Shown: positions 1 through 9,310 of the stretch, piece after piece
Numbering within the stretch: the first letter of the stretch is position 1
Layout of the letters: every line of letters begins with the position of its first letter
NCBI RefSeq assembly: GCF_002218065.1
Contig: NZ_BDUB01000001.1
Span: 4,092,720 to 4,156,719, forward strand
Source: Nodularia sp. NIES-3585
GTDB lineage: Bacteria > Cyanobacteriota > Cyanobacteriia > Cyanobacteriales > Nostocaceae
Length of the DNA: 64,000 nt
Reading direction: 5' to 3'
Notes under the pieces: generated by a model
What the model was told of the DNA's origin: nothing
What the model saw: only the letters and a program-made list of their open reading frames with translations
Database searches by the model: none
Translations under genes and position numbers: made by a program

Positions 1-350
1 TGACAATTTTGTGTATCTTTAGAGTGATGCTATTCACCGGGTTTACTGGGAGTGCTACTGGTCAAAGGTCAACTTGCCAGCCCCTTATATCCTTTACCTT
101 TTGGTTGTAGCGGCAGCCTGATTGCGCTACTTTTTTGTAACGATGATTCAAACGCATCTTTAAGCAATCGCTTTACTCATGGATACTTTGCTTGATGGAT
201 ACCAACTTAGGCTATCAGTAGAGCCACCTTTCATTCCCGCTTTACGGATTGATGGCTAGTCGCTACCGTAGGGAAAGTGCTTTCAATCCTGCACCTGGAT
301 GGTAGGTTTCGCACCTACATTGTCATTCAGTTGTCAGGGTTTATAGCCCT
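1..350 (-). ncRNA. Candidate HEARO / IscB omega RNA (partial element)
   Basis: No convincing reading frame exists here, but the DNA is packed with short perfect inverted repeats: 107-130 (GTAGC/GCTAC), 162-173 (AAGC/GCTT), 210-225 (GGCT/AGCC), 302-318 (GTAGGT/ACCTAC) and 336-350 (AGGG/CCCT). On the minus strand, the bases at 271-286 read TTGAAAGCACTTTCCC and are followed by GGTAGCGAC (259-267); from memory this segment resembles the core of HEARO/omega RNAs that lie directly upstream of iscB HNH-nuclease genes in IS200/IS605-type elements. The minus strand leaves the window reading TTGTCA, which could be an iscB start (Met-Ser), but the gene itself is not visible. In IscB RNAs the guide is at the 5' end, so it would come from about 340 upward. 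An unrelated structured RNA is the main alternative. Confidence 0.5.
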
Positions 351-462
351 GCGGCTAATCCTTCATAACCCTTACTGGGCTTGTTTTCTAGCCAACGAAT
401 CGCACCCACCTCACAAAATCGCCTTGCTCCCTAATCAAACTTAGACACCAAAAGGGTTTTAA

Positions 463-500
463 CCCACTCCCCACTCCCCACTCCCTACTCCCTACTCCCC
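463..500. repeat. Heptamer short tandem repeat (STRR-like)
   Basis: About five head-to-tail copies of a 7-base unit (cccactc changing to cctactc). Heptamer repeats of this kind are widespread in intergenic DNA of heterocystous cyanobacteria. A related run lies between hupS and hupL. Confidence 0.75.
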
Positions 501-550
501 AGCTATATATATATTTTCTCTGATGAAGTAGGCATCCTACCCACCCAAAC

Positions 551-587
551 AAAAAAATCCCCGACCTTGCGGCAGGGGATTTTTATT
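551..587 (-). terminator. Intrinsic terminator of psaB
   Basis: On the minus strand AAAAATCCCC (575-584) pairs with GGGGATTTTT (553-562) around a 12-base loop and runs into a T tract. It lies about 30 bases past the psaB stop codon and fits a Rho-independent end of the psaA-psaB transcript. The stem is nearly symmetrical, so it could also act on rightward transcripts. Confidence 0.85.
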
Positions 588-613
588 AATCACCTACAAA
601 ACTAGCAGATGAA

Positions 614-2845
614 TTAACCGAACTTACCAGCAGTGGAGGCAATCAAGAACGCCGCGTAGGTCACGACGTAGCCGACAGTGAAGTGGGCTAGACCTACCAA
701 ACGAGCTTGAACAATGGATAGAGCAACGGGCTTATCTTTCCAGCGAACCAAGTTAGCTAGAGGAGTACGCTCGTGCGCCCAAACAAGGGTTTCAATCAAC
801 TCTTGCCAGTAACCTCTCCAAGAAATCAGGAACATGAAACCGGTTGCCCAAACAAGGTGTCCAAATAGGAACATCCAAGCCCAAACAGACAGGTTATTCA
901 CGCCGTAAGGATTGTATCCGTTAATCAACTGAGCCGAGTTAGCCCAGAGGTAGTCACGGAACCAGCCCATGAGATATGTCGAGTTTTCGTTAAACTGAGC
1001 AACGTTACCTTGCCAAATACCTAGATGTTTCCAGTGCCAGTAGAAGGTTACCCAACCAATGGTGTTCAACATCCAGAACATCGCTAGGTAGAAAGAGTCC
1101 CAAGCTGAGATGTCGCAAGTACCGCCACGGCCTGGACCGTCGCAAGGGAACGCATAGCCGAAGTCCTTTTTATCGGGCATCAACTTGGAACCACGAGCGT
1201 CCAAAGCACCTTTAACAAGTACCAAGGTGGTGGTGTGAATAGCCAAAGCGAATGCGTGGTGTACCAGGAAGTCGCCAGGGCCAATTGTTAAGAATAGGGA
1301 GTTGGTACCAGAGTTAATGGCATCCAACCAGCCACCTAACCAAACGTTGCCGTAGTTAGGATAAGCTGTGTAGGCGATGCTGTCAGGGTTAGACAACAAG
1401 GTGTCTAAACCGTAAAGTACTTTACCGTGAGCAGCTTGAATGAATTGTGCGAACACAGGCTCAATCAAGATTTGCTTTTCAGGAGTACCGAAAGCTACTA
1501 CTACGTCGTTGTGTACATACAAACCGAGGGTATGGAAGCCCAAGAATAGCGATACCCAGCTGAGGTGAGAGATGATCGCTTCTTTGTGCTGTAATATACG
1601 GTCGAGTACGTTGCCTTTGTTTTGTTCGGGGTCGTAGTCACGTACCCAGAAGATGGCGGCGTGGGCAAAAGCACCAACCATCAAGAAGCCAGCAATATAC
1701 TGGTGGTGAGTGTACAGCGCTGCTTGAGTTGTGTAGTCCTTAGCAATGAATGCGTAAGGAGGCAGGGCGTACATATGCTGCGCTACCAAAGAAGTGATAG
1801 TTCCCAGTGCCGCTAAAGCTAGAGACAACTGGAAATGCAGCGAGTTGTTAATGGTGTCGTACAGACCTTGGTGAGGCAGGTTGAATTGACCTTCACTCTT
1901 GCTACCAGGTACTAAACCGGATTTGGAGTTCAGCATTTCTTTGATGCTGTGACCAATTCCAAAGTTAGTCCGGTACATATGACCAGCAATAATGAAGATA
2001 ACTGCGATCGCCAAGTGGTGGTGAGCCATATCGGTCAACCACAAGGATTCTGTCTGAGGATGGAAACCACCCAAGAAAGTCAGAATCGCTGTACCTGAAC
2101 CTTCAGATGTACTAAAAATATGGCCAGCTGTATCAGGGTTAGCAGCGTAAACTCCCCAGTTACCTGTGAAGAAAGGTGTTAAACCTGCTGGGTGGGGCAG
2201 TGTGGTGAGGAAGTTATCCCAACCAACGTGCTGTCCGCGAGATTCGGGGATAGCAACGTGAATCAAGTGACCAGCCCAAGCCAAAGAACTAACGCCAAAC
2301 AACGCTGACAAGTGGTGGTTCAGGCGGGGTTCAGCACTCTTAAACCAAGAGAGGCTAGGACGGAACTTGGGTTGTAAGTGCAACCAACCAGCAAATAAGA
2401 ACAATGCTGATAACAAGAGGAGGAACACAGAACCGGTGTACAGTTCACTGTTTGTCCGCATCCCGATGGTATACCACCAGTGGTAAACACCAGAGTAAGC
2501 AATGTTTACAGGATTGCTAGCGCCACCTTGGGTAAATGCTTCAATCGCAGGTTGACCAAAGTGGGGGTCCCAAATCGCATGGGCGATGGGACGGACATGA
2601 AGGGGATCTTTAATCCACTGTTCAAAGTTACCTTGCCAGGCTACGTGGAACAGGAGGCTGGAAGCCCACAGGAAAATGATTGCCAAGTGACCGAAGTGAG
2701 TGGCGAAAATCTTTTGGTAAAGATTTTCTTCAGTCATGCCATCGTGGCTTTCAAAGTCGTTTCCTGTAGCGATCGCATACCATATCCGACGAGTAGTCGG
2801 GTCCTGTGCGAGATCCTGGCTAAATTTTGGAAATTTCGTTGCCAT
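614..2845 (-). CDS. psaB: Photosystem I P700 apoprotein A2 (PsaB)
   Basis: One of the two large chlorophyll-binding core subunits of photosystem I; with PsaA it carries P700 and the electron chain up to the FX iron-sulfur cluster in the thylakoid membrane. The 743-residue length is normal. The FX loop [12 protein letters not shown] is intact, with Cys568 and Cys577 each able to ligate the cluster. Many paired histidines (for example [28 protein letters not shown]) sit in the eleven expected membrane helices. It lies 131 bases downstream of psaA on the same strand, the usual dicistronic arrangement; that gap holds short repeats (cactcagcacccagcactc) but no clear promoter. A terminator follows the stop codon. 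Confidence 0.98.
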   Translation of the reverse strand: MATKFPKFSQDLAQDPTTRRIWYAIATGNDFESHDGMTEENLYQKIFATHFGHLAIIFLWASSLLFHVAWQGNFEQWIKDPLHVRPIAHAIWDPHFGQPAIEAFTQGGASNPVNIAYSGVYHWWYTIGMRTNSELYTGSVFLLLLSALFLFAGWLHLQPKFRPSLSWFKSAEPRLNHHLSALFGVSSLAWAGHLIHVAIPESRGQHVGWDNFLTTLPHPAGLTPFFTGNWGVYAANPDTAGHIFSTSEGSGTAILTFLGGFHPQTESLWLTDMAHHHLAIAVIFIIAGHMYRTNFGIGHSIKEMLNSKSGLVPGSKSEGQFNLPHQGLYDTINNSLHFQLSLALAALGTITSLVAQHMYALPPYAFIAKDYTTQAALYTHHQYIAGFLMVGAFAHAAIFWVRDYDPEQNKGNVLDRILQHKEAIISHLSWVSLFLGFHTLGLYVHNDVVVAFGTPEKQILIEPVFAQFIQAAHGKVLYGLDTLLSNPDSIAYTAYPNYGNVWLGGWLDAINSGTNSLFLTIGPGDFLVHHAFALAIHTTTLVLVKGALDARGSKLMPDKKDFGYAFPCDGPGRGGTCDISAWDSFYLAMFWMLNTIGWVTFYWHWKHLGIWQGNVAQFNENSTYLMGWFRDYLWANSAQLINGYNPYGVNNLSVWAWMFLFGHLVWATGFMFLISWRGYWQELIETLVWAHERTPLANLVRWKDKPVALSIVQARLVGLAHFTVGYVVTYAAFLIASTAGKFG

Positions 2846-2976
2846 AGGTTTGAGAAATCCTCTGACTTTTAGCCATCAGGTGTCATCTTTTGAAGTTCTG
2901 AGCTTTGAGTACTAGGTTTTGAGCTTTGATCACTCAGCACCCAGCACTCAGCCCTCAGCACTTCTGAAGTGAATTG

Positions 2977-5235
2977 CTACCCTACTGAAAGGATGTGTGC
3001 GTGGAAGAATGCCCAGGTGGTCACAATTCCTCCTAAGAGGTAGTGAGCTACACCTACAGCTCGTCCCTGAATGATGCTCAGAGCGCGAGGCTGAATTGCT
3101 GGTGCTACTTTCAACTTATTGTGCGCCCAAACAATGGACTCAATTAGTTCTTGCCAGTAGCCGCGACCACTGAACAGGAACATTAAGCTGAATGCCCATA
3201 CAAAGTGAGCGCCTAAGAAGAGTAGACCATAAGCAGATAAAGCACTGCCGTAGGAGTTGATTACTTGTGAAGCTTGCGCCCACAGGAAGTCACGCAACCA
3301 GCCGTTGATGGTGATGGCACTTTGGGCAAAGTTACCACCAGTAATGTGAGACACATTACCTGCTGCATCTACTGTTCCCCAGACATCTGATTGCATTTTC
3401 CAACTGAAGTGGAAGATCACAATCGATAGGGAGTTGTACATCCAAAATAATCCGAGGAACACGTGGTCCCAACCAGATACTTGGCAAGTACCGCCACGGC
3501 CTGGACCGTCGCAAGGGAAGCGGAAGCCTAAGTTGGCCTTGTCTGGAATCAGACGAGAACTACGGGCGTATAACACACCCTTGAGCAGAATTAGGACGGT
3601 GACGTGAATGGTGAAGGCGTGGATGTGGTGAACTAAAAAGTCCGCTGTACCCAAAGCAATAGGCATCATTGCCACTTTGCCGCCCACAGCCAAAATACCG
3701 CCGCCAAAAGCATAACTAACTGGCTCTATGGCATTAGGAGCAGTACCACCAGGTGCTAGAGTGTGCAAGTTTTGCACCCACTGAGCAAATACTGGCTGCA
3801 ACTGAATTGCCGAGTCGGAGAACATATCTTGAGGACGACCCAAGGCACGCATTGTATCGTTGTGGATGTACAGTCCAAAGCTGTGGAAGCCTAGGAAAAT
3901 ACACACCCAGTTCAGATGGGAAATGATAGCATCCCGGTGACGAATCACACGATCTAGCACGTTGTTTTGGTTCACAACAGGATCGTAATCCCGCACCATG
4001 AATATGGCTGCGTGAGCCGCACCACCAACAATCAAGAAGCCACCGATCCACATATGGTGGGTGAATATACACAATTGCGTCGCGTAATCCGTTGCCAAGT
4101 AAGGATACGGAGGCATTGCGTACATATGGTGAGCAATGATGATGGTCAGTGAACCCAAGAAAGCAAGGTTAGTTGCCAACTGAGCGTGCCAGGATGTGGT
4201 CAGGTTTTCATACAAACCTTTATGACCTTCTCCTGTGAAGGGACCTTTATGGTTTTCCAGGATTTCTTTAATACTGTGACCGATACCCCAATTGGTACGG
4301 TACATATGACCAGCAATGATGAACAGAACCGCGATCGCCAAATGGTGATGGGCAATATCGGTCATCCACAAGCCGCCTGTTACAGGGTTCAAACCGCCCT
4401 TGAAGGTTAGGAAGTCAGCATACTGACCCCAATTCAAGGTGAAGAATGGTGTTAACCCACTAGCAAAGCTGGGATACAAATCTGTCAACAAGTCTTTGTT
4501 CAGAATGAACTCGTGGGGCAAAGGTATATCTTTAACAGCTACACCCGCATCCATGAGTTTGTTGATTGGTGCTGACACATGGATTAGGTGTCCAGTCCAT
4601 CCCAATGAACCACAACCGAGCAATACTGCCAAGTGATGATTCAGCATTGACTCCACATTCTGGAACCATTCCAGTTTGGGAGCGCGCTTGTGGTAATGGA
4701 ACCAACCAGCAAATAAGAACAATGCCGCTAGTACCAAGCCGCCAATAGCTGTGACATAAAGCTGGAATGAGCTTGTGATCCCCCAGCCGCGCCATACTTG
4801 GAACAAGCCAGAGGTGATCTGAATACCGCGGAATCCACCGCCGACATCACCATTTAAAATGTCTTGTCCCACAATGGGCCAAACTACTTGAGCGCTGGGA
4901 CTCACATTTAGTGGGTCGCTTAACCAAGCTTCGTAATTCGAGAATTTAGCGCCATGGAATAACATCCCGCTTAACCAAATCGCTACTACAGACAAATGTC
5001 CGAAGTGTGCCGCGAAGATTTTACGAGAAATGTCTTCTAAATCGCTTGTATGTGTATCAAAGTCATGGGCGAGGGCATGAAGATTCCAAATCCAGGTGGT
5101 GGTTTTGGGACCTTTGGCTAAGGATCTGTCGAAGTGTCCTGGCTTTGCCCATCTTTCAAATGAGGTAGGAACCGGATCTTTATCAACTATGACTCTTGCC
5201 TTCTTTTCCTCTCGCTCCGGAGGACTAATCGTCAT
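2977..5235 (-). CDS. psaA: Photosystem I P700 apoprotein A1 (PsaA)
   Basis: The second large core subunit of photosystem I, partner of PsaB in binding P700, A0, A1 and the shared FX cluster. The protein is 752 residues, as usual for cyanobacteria, starts [15 protein letters not shown] like other PsaA proteins, and keeps the FX motif [12 protein letters not shown] with Cys575 and Cys584. Histidine-rich membrane helices match those of PsaB along the whole length. It is the first gene of the psaA-psaB operon; the roughly 520 bases upstream contain no gene and should hold the light-regulated promoter. A GAGGAGG-like ribosome binding sequence lies just before the ATG (CTAGAGAGGAGGTCGAATG on the minus strand). 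Confidence 0.98.
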   Translation of the reverse strand: MTISPPEREEKKARVIVDKDPVPTSFERWAKPGHFDRSLAKGPKTTTWIWNLHALAHDFDTHTSDLEDISRKIFAAHFGHLSVVAIWLSGMLFHGAKFSNYEAWLSDPLNVSPSAQVVWPIVGQDILNGDVGGGFRGIQITSGLFQVWRGWGITSSFQLYVTAIGGLVLAALFLFAGWFHYHKRAPKLEWFQNVESMLNHHLAVLLGCGSLGWTGHLIHVSAPINKLMDAGVAVKDIPLPHEFILNKDLLTDLYPSFASGLTPFFTLNWGQYADFLTFKGGLNPVTGGLWMTDIAHHHLAIAVLFIIAGHMYRTNWGIGHSIKEILENHKGPFTGEGHKGLYENLTTSWHAQLATNLAFLGSLTIIIAHHMYAMPPYPYLATDYATQLCIFTHHMWIGGFLIVGGAAHAAIFMVRDYDPVVNQNNVLDRVIRHRDAIISHLNWVCIFLGFHSFGLYIHNDTMRALGRPQDMFSDSAIQLQPVFAQWVQNLHTLAPGGTAPNAIEPVSYAFGGGILAVGGKVAMMPIALGTADFLVHHIHAFTIHVTVLILLKGVLYARSSRLIPDKANLGFRFPCDGPGRGGTCQVSGWDHVFLGLFWMYNSLSIVIFHFSWKMQSDVWGTVDAAGNVSHITGGNFAQSAITINGWLRDFLWAQASQVINSYGSALSAYGLLFLGAHFVWAFSLMFLFSGRGYWQELIESIVWAHNKLKVAPAIQPRALSIIQGRAVGVAHYLLGGIVTTWAFFHAHILSVG

Positions 5236-5759
5236 TCGACCTCCTCTCTAGTAAGGAATGAGGAATCATAAATACCACAAAGTTTAACCTAGTCGCAAAC
5301 TACAGAATTTCCTGGAGCAGTGATGAAGACTCTATGTGGAAGTTTGTTTCTGTTGAATTATAGAGTCATTACAGGTGCATTGTTAAATACATTTTAACAA
5401 TAATTCAAATTAGCCCAAATAATTGCTCTACAAGCTTTTTATCTCCCAAGTTTTTAGCGAAAAGTCAAGGGTTTATTCATTTAATTTACAAAGGATAACA
5501 ATTCGTCAAACTTATGGTTTAACCTTATGTAGCAGGTATTACAGCTTGATATGCCTAAAAATTTTGTTCTGATTTCAATTGCTACGATAAAAAACTGGAA
5601 AAAAGTATTAATTATTTTAAACTTAACTGATCAAATCAAAATAAAATGTTATGTGGTCTGGGAAACATTTCACCTTTTGGGCTATGGTGTCCGATGGAGA
5701 GTTTAAGCCAAAATAACTTAATCAGTTACTGACGACCAACCATCACTAGGATCAAATGC
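5236..5759. promoter_or_regulatory. Divergent psaA / lipoprotein promoter region
   Basis: A 524-base gene-free stretch between psaA (leftward) and the lipoprotein gene (rightward). It contains a perfect 8-base inverted repeat TTGTTAAA-tacat-TTTAACAA at 5380-5400, about 145 bases upstream of the psaA ATG, which has the form of a dimeric regulator site. The rest is AT-rich. I could not assign -35/-10 boxes or RpaB (HLR1) sites with confidence. Confidence 0.55.
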
Positions 5760-7322
5760 ATGAAATCGTGGCAGCCAGGAGTGTTAAACCAGATATTTTC
5801 TCGGAAACTTACTATTTTTAAGTGGCTGATGACATTGGTGCTGGTATTGAGTTTAACCAGTTGTGGTGAAAAAGCTGGTAGCCAAGAAGTGCCTGTGAGC
5901 CAGAGAAATAACCCGCCAAAAATTTCTCAGATTTCTCAGCAATTTTCGGAAGTTTCACCACCAGAGGTAATTCAGGAACTACGCCTAAGCTTGGAAAATT
6001 ATCGACCCCAGGTCACAATTGTGTCTCCCCAACCTGATGAAGTTCTCCAAGACAATACAGTTACAGTCAGCTTTCAGGTGAAGGATATTCCCATATTTAA
6101 AGATCCTGAATTGGAATTAGGTCCCCATCTACACCTAATTCTCGATAACCAACCTTATATAGCGGTTTACGATGCAAACAAGCCTCTAGTTTTACCAGAA
6201 GTTTCCCCAGGAACACATACCCTGCGCGTCTTTGCTTCTCGTCCTTGGCACGAAAGCTTTAAAAATGAAGGTGCTTACGCCCAGACAACATTTCATATTT
6301 TCACCAAAACTGAGGATAACAACCCTGATCCGACTCTGCCTGTGTTAACCTACAGCCGTCCTAAAGGCAGTTATGGAGCAGAACCAATTTTATTTGACTT
6401 TTATTTAACTAACGCGCCTCTGCGCCTTGTGGCTGAAGACAACCCCAACGATACAATCAGCGATTGGCGGATTCGTTGCACCATTAATAATGAAAGCTTC
6501 ATTTTGGATCGTTGGCAACCTATCTACCTTAAGGGCTTCAAACCTGGTAAAAATTGGGTAAAGCTAGAATTTCTCGATAATCAGGGAAATCCTGTAAAAA
6601 ATGCCTTTAATACCACAGCCAGACTGATTAATTATCAGCCCCAGGGTAAAGATACACTTTCGAGAATTGTCAGAGGAGAATTGAAGGCGGATCAGGCGCG
6701 TAGCATTGTAGACCCCAATTACACTGCTAAGAAACCAGTGACTGAACCCACACGTATTCCCACCGTTGACAAAACCCCGGCACCACAGCCCCAGATATTG
6801 GATGAAACGGAAGTTCCAGAAACACCCCTAACCGAATCACAACAACCTGAACTAAAACCTACACCTAAAGAACTGGAAAAAAAAGTAGCTGAACCGGAAA
6901 AACCAAAGTCAGAGGGATTTTTCAAACGTCGTTCAGTCCCGACAATTGAACCGTCACCAAGTTTACCCCCGACATTACCAGAGATTATTGAGCCACCTGT
7001 ATCAGGAAGACAACCTGAGATAATTCCCACGCCTCAAGTTGAAGAACTGGAAAAAGTAGCTAAACCAGAAACACAAAAATCTAATGAATCAACTGCACCG
7101 GAAGAACAGCCAGAGGTAACGCCAACAGGTGAATCAACATCTTTACCTACAAAAATTGCACCCGATCCTGAGAAACCGGGATTAAAAAGGTATTTCAACC
7201 CGCGACAAATCCCAAATGTTACACCATCTCCTAGTGTGCCTCCAGTAGTTCGAGAAACTACGCCTCTACCAGAACAGGAAGAAAGGGCTGGGGAATACAA
7301 AGTCACCAATATGGAAGAATAA
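5760..7322 (+). CDS. Proline-rich lipoprotein of unknown function
   Basis: A 520-residue protein with an N-terminal signal sequence ending in the lipobox LTSC, so Cys35 should be lipidated and the protein membrane-anchored. Residues about 60-300 look globular and contain a stretch (LHLILDNQPYIAVYDANKP followed by GTHTLRVFASRPWHESFK) like conserved cyanobacterial proteins with an Ig-like fold, where a substrate-tethering role is only a guess. The last 200 residues are low-complexity Pro/Glu/Thr sequence with a loosely repeated block: two copies of (V/I)P-x-(I/V)-x-PSPS-(L/V)-PP preceded by a basic FKRR/LKRY patch. That design suggests a periplasmic stalk. No family name is offered. Confidence 0.8.
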   Translation: MKSWQPGVLNQIFSRKLTIFKWLMTLVLVLSLTSCGEKAGSQEVPVSQRNNPPKISQISQQFSEVSPPEVIQELRLSLENYRPQVTIVSPQPDEVLQDNTVTVSFQVKDIPIFKDPELELGPHLHLILDNQPYIAVYDANKPLVLPEVSPGTHTLRVFASRPWHESFKNEGAYAQTTFHIFTKTEDNNPDPTLPVLTYSRPKGSYGAEPILFDFYLTNAPLRLVAEDNPNDTISDWRIRCTINNESFILDRWQPIYLKGFKPGKNWVKLEFLDNQGNPVKNAFNTTARLINYQPQGKDTLSRIVRGELKADQARSIVDPNYTAKKPVTEPTRIPTVDKTPAPQPQILDETEVPETPLTESQQPELKPTPKELEKKVAEPEKPKSEGFFKRRSVPTIEPSPSLPPTLPEIIEPPVSGRQPEIIPTPQVEELEKVAKPETQKSNESTAPEEQPEVTPTGESTSLPTKIAPDPEKPGLKRYFNPRQIPNVTPSPSVPPVVRETTPLPEQEERAGEYKVTNMEE

Positions 7323-7488
7323 CAGAAATGCCAAGTGAGGAGGGCAAATAAGAAATTTTTGGATATTTTTTGATCGCGATCGCACATTCTGAATTTCCTA
7401 CCAAATATCAGGCGGGATTCTGGCAAGCGATCGCATCCTCATTTGGTACTATTGCTTACATCCTAATACTAATATCAAAAGATACTCC

Positions 7489-9009
7489 ATGACTCACCGT
7501 GTCAGAGCGCCAGAACTACCACAAAATTACACTTGGCTGAATACTGATAAACCCTTGTCTCTCAAACAACTCAAGGGTAGAGTCGTAATTTTAGACTTTT
7601 GGACATACTGCTGTATTAATTGTCTGCACATTCTGCCAGATTTAAAATATTTAGAACAAAAATATCAAGATAGCCTCACCGTTATCGGCGTACACTCAGC
7701 CAAATTTGACAACGAAAAAGGAATTGAGAATATTCGCCAAGCCATCCTGCGTTACGACATCGAACATCCAGTTTTAGTTGACAGTGATTTTCGGGTTTGG
7801 GAAGAATACGCGGTGCGTGCTTGGCCTACCTTCATGATTATTGATCCAGAAAATTACGTCGTAGGTTATCTTTCTGGTGAAGGCAAGCGTGATACTTTAG
7901 ACGAGTTAATTCAGCAGTTAATTAGTCAACACCAAGCAAAAGGTACAATTAACTTCCAAGAAATCAGCCTCACTTTAGAAAAACAGCGTCAACCATTAAT
8001 TACACCATTAGCTTTTCCCGGTAAAGTTCTCGCCACTCCAACCGGGTTATTTATCGCTGACTCTGGTCATCATCGTCTAGTGATGAGTAGCTACGAAGGA
8101 GAAATTCTACACATAATTGGTACAGGAAAATCTGGCTTAACCGATGGTGCATTTAACGAAGCACAGTTTTTCGCCCCCCAGGGAATGGCATTTGATCCAG
8201 AAAATCAGCTTCTGTTTGTTGCTGATACAGAAAATCATAGCCTGCGACGAGTTGACCTCAAGCGTCAAATAGTAGAAACCATAGCCGGAACTGGTGAACA
8301 AAGCCACAACATCCGTCCTCATGGCGGTGCTGGATTAGAAACCGCCTTAAATTCCCCTTGGGACATAGTGCAATTAGGAAAAACCCTCTTTATTGCAATG
8401 GCTGGGTCACATCAAATTTGGCAAATGAACTTAGAAAGCAGTATCCTTAAAACCTATGCTGGTACTGGTGCAGAAGCTTGTGTAGATGGTTTGCTAACCG
8501 AGTCAGTGTTTGCCCAACCCAGTGGAATCACTACCAACGGACAAGAATTGTATATTGCTGATAGTGAAGTAAGTTCAATTCGTGGAGTGGGACTCCAAGA
8601 ACCGCAACAAGTCAGAACCATTTGTGGTAATGGACAGTTATTTGGTTTTGGTGATGTTGATGGACTAGGCGAGAATGTCCGCTTACAGCATTGTTTGGGA
8701 GTAGAATATGCCCAAAATTATCTGTGGGTAGCAGATACCTACAACCACAAAATTAAATTAGTTAGTCCCAGTACAGGCAATTGTCAAACAGTATTGGGAG
8801 ATGGTTTTGCGGGTTTACAAAACGGTCAAGGTCAAAATACACGCTTTTTTGAACCTTCGGGACTGAGTATTATGGGTGACTCTCTATATATTAGTGACAC
8901 GAATAACCACACTATCCGTCGGGTAAATTTGAATACCTTTGAAGTGAAAACTTTAGAATTTCCTGATTTGTGTGCGCCAGATATGTGTATCCCAGATAAA
9001 CACAGATAA
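7489..9009 (+). CDS. Thioredoxin-like / NHL-repeat protein (NHLRC2 type)
   Basis: A 506-residue two-domain protein. Residues 1-150 form a TlpA/thioredoxin-like domain with the active-site sequence WTYCCINC (Cys42 and Cys45 as the CxxC pair, Cys41 extra). Residues about 170-490 hold five or so NHL beta-propeller repeats, seen as recurring motifs such as LFIADSGHHRLV, LFVADTENHSLRRV, LWVADTYNHKIKLV and LYISDTNNHTIRRV. This is the architecture of NHLRC2 and its bacterial homologues. There is no signal peptide, so it is probably cytoplasmic. Redox function is suggested by the CxxC pair; the substrate is unknown. The 166 bases upstream contain the HIP1 motif gcgatcgc but no clear promoter. Confidence 0.88.
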   Translation: MTHRVRAPELPQNYTWLNTDKPLSLKQLKGRVVILDFWTYCCINCLHILPDLKYLEQKYQDSLTVIGVHSAKFDNEKGIENIRQAILRYDIEHPVLVDSDFRVWEEYAVRAWPTFMIIDPENYVVGYLSGEGKRDTLDELIQQLISQHQAKGTINFQEISLTLEKQRQPLITPLAFPGKVLATPTGLFIADSGHHRLVMSSYEGEILHIIGTGKSGLTDGAFNEAQFFAPQGMAFDPENQLLFVADTENHSLRRVDLKRQIVETIAGTGEQSHNIRPHGGAGLETALNSPWDIVQLGKTLFIAMAGSHQIWQMNLESSILKTYAGTGAEACVDGLLTESVFAQPSGITTNGQELYIADSEVSSIRGVGLQEPQQVRTICGNGQLFGFGDVDGLGENVRLQHCLGVEYAQNYLWVADTYNHKIKLVSPSTGNCQTVLGDGFAGLQNGQGQNTRFFEPSGLSIMGDSLYISDTNNHTIRRVNLNTFEVKTLEFPDLCAPDMCIPDKHR

Positions 9010-9310
9010 ACACAAAAAACCTCTGCGTTCCTTTGCGCTTTCCTCCGCGCCCCTCTGCGTTTAAACAATTAAAAAATCATCAAATCGAAAATTTACTGAA
9101 AAATTAAAATTAATAACGACCAAATATAACAATACAAGCTTATTACTTCAGCAACATACTCTCACAGAATCATACACTTAATTACTCACCGAGGTATTTA
9201 GTAAGACAAAGTATAAAAAGTATCAAAAAACCCTAGTAATTTCTTACATAAAAAATCAGCGAATGCATGATAAATTTTAAATCCATCGTATTCCATTCAA
9301 GGGTCGCCCC
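9010..9310. other. AT-rich intergenic leader
   Basis: A 301-base gene-free stretch. The first 60 bases carry a dispersed repeat (ctctgcgttcctttgcgct ... ctctgcgttt). The rest is very AT-rich and includes GTAAGA (about 9203) matched by TCTTAC (about 9240) as a weak inverted repeat. No iteron array that would go with a replication initiator was found. Confidence 0.5.

Noticed and set aside
286-325. tRNA-like T arm (gtaggtttcgcacctac)
   Set aside because: A six-base hairpin without acceptor stem, anticodon arm or T-loop consensus; better explained as part of the structured RNA.
341-409. Short minus-strand frame coding a peptide ending KPSKGYEGLAAGL
   Set aside because: At most 29 codons between in-frame stops, GTG start only, overlapping the proposed structured RNA; more likely a by-product of its sequence.
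459-510. CRISPR array
   Set aside because: The repeats here and at 32009 and 47391 are head-to-tail heptamers without spacers; no 28-40 base repeats with regular unique spacers occur in the window.
2480-2872. 130-codon plus-strand frame opposite psaB
   Set aside because: Lies entirely on the reverse of conserved psaB codons and its upstream end; typical shadow of a strongly coding region.
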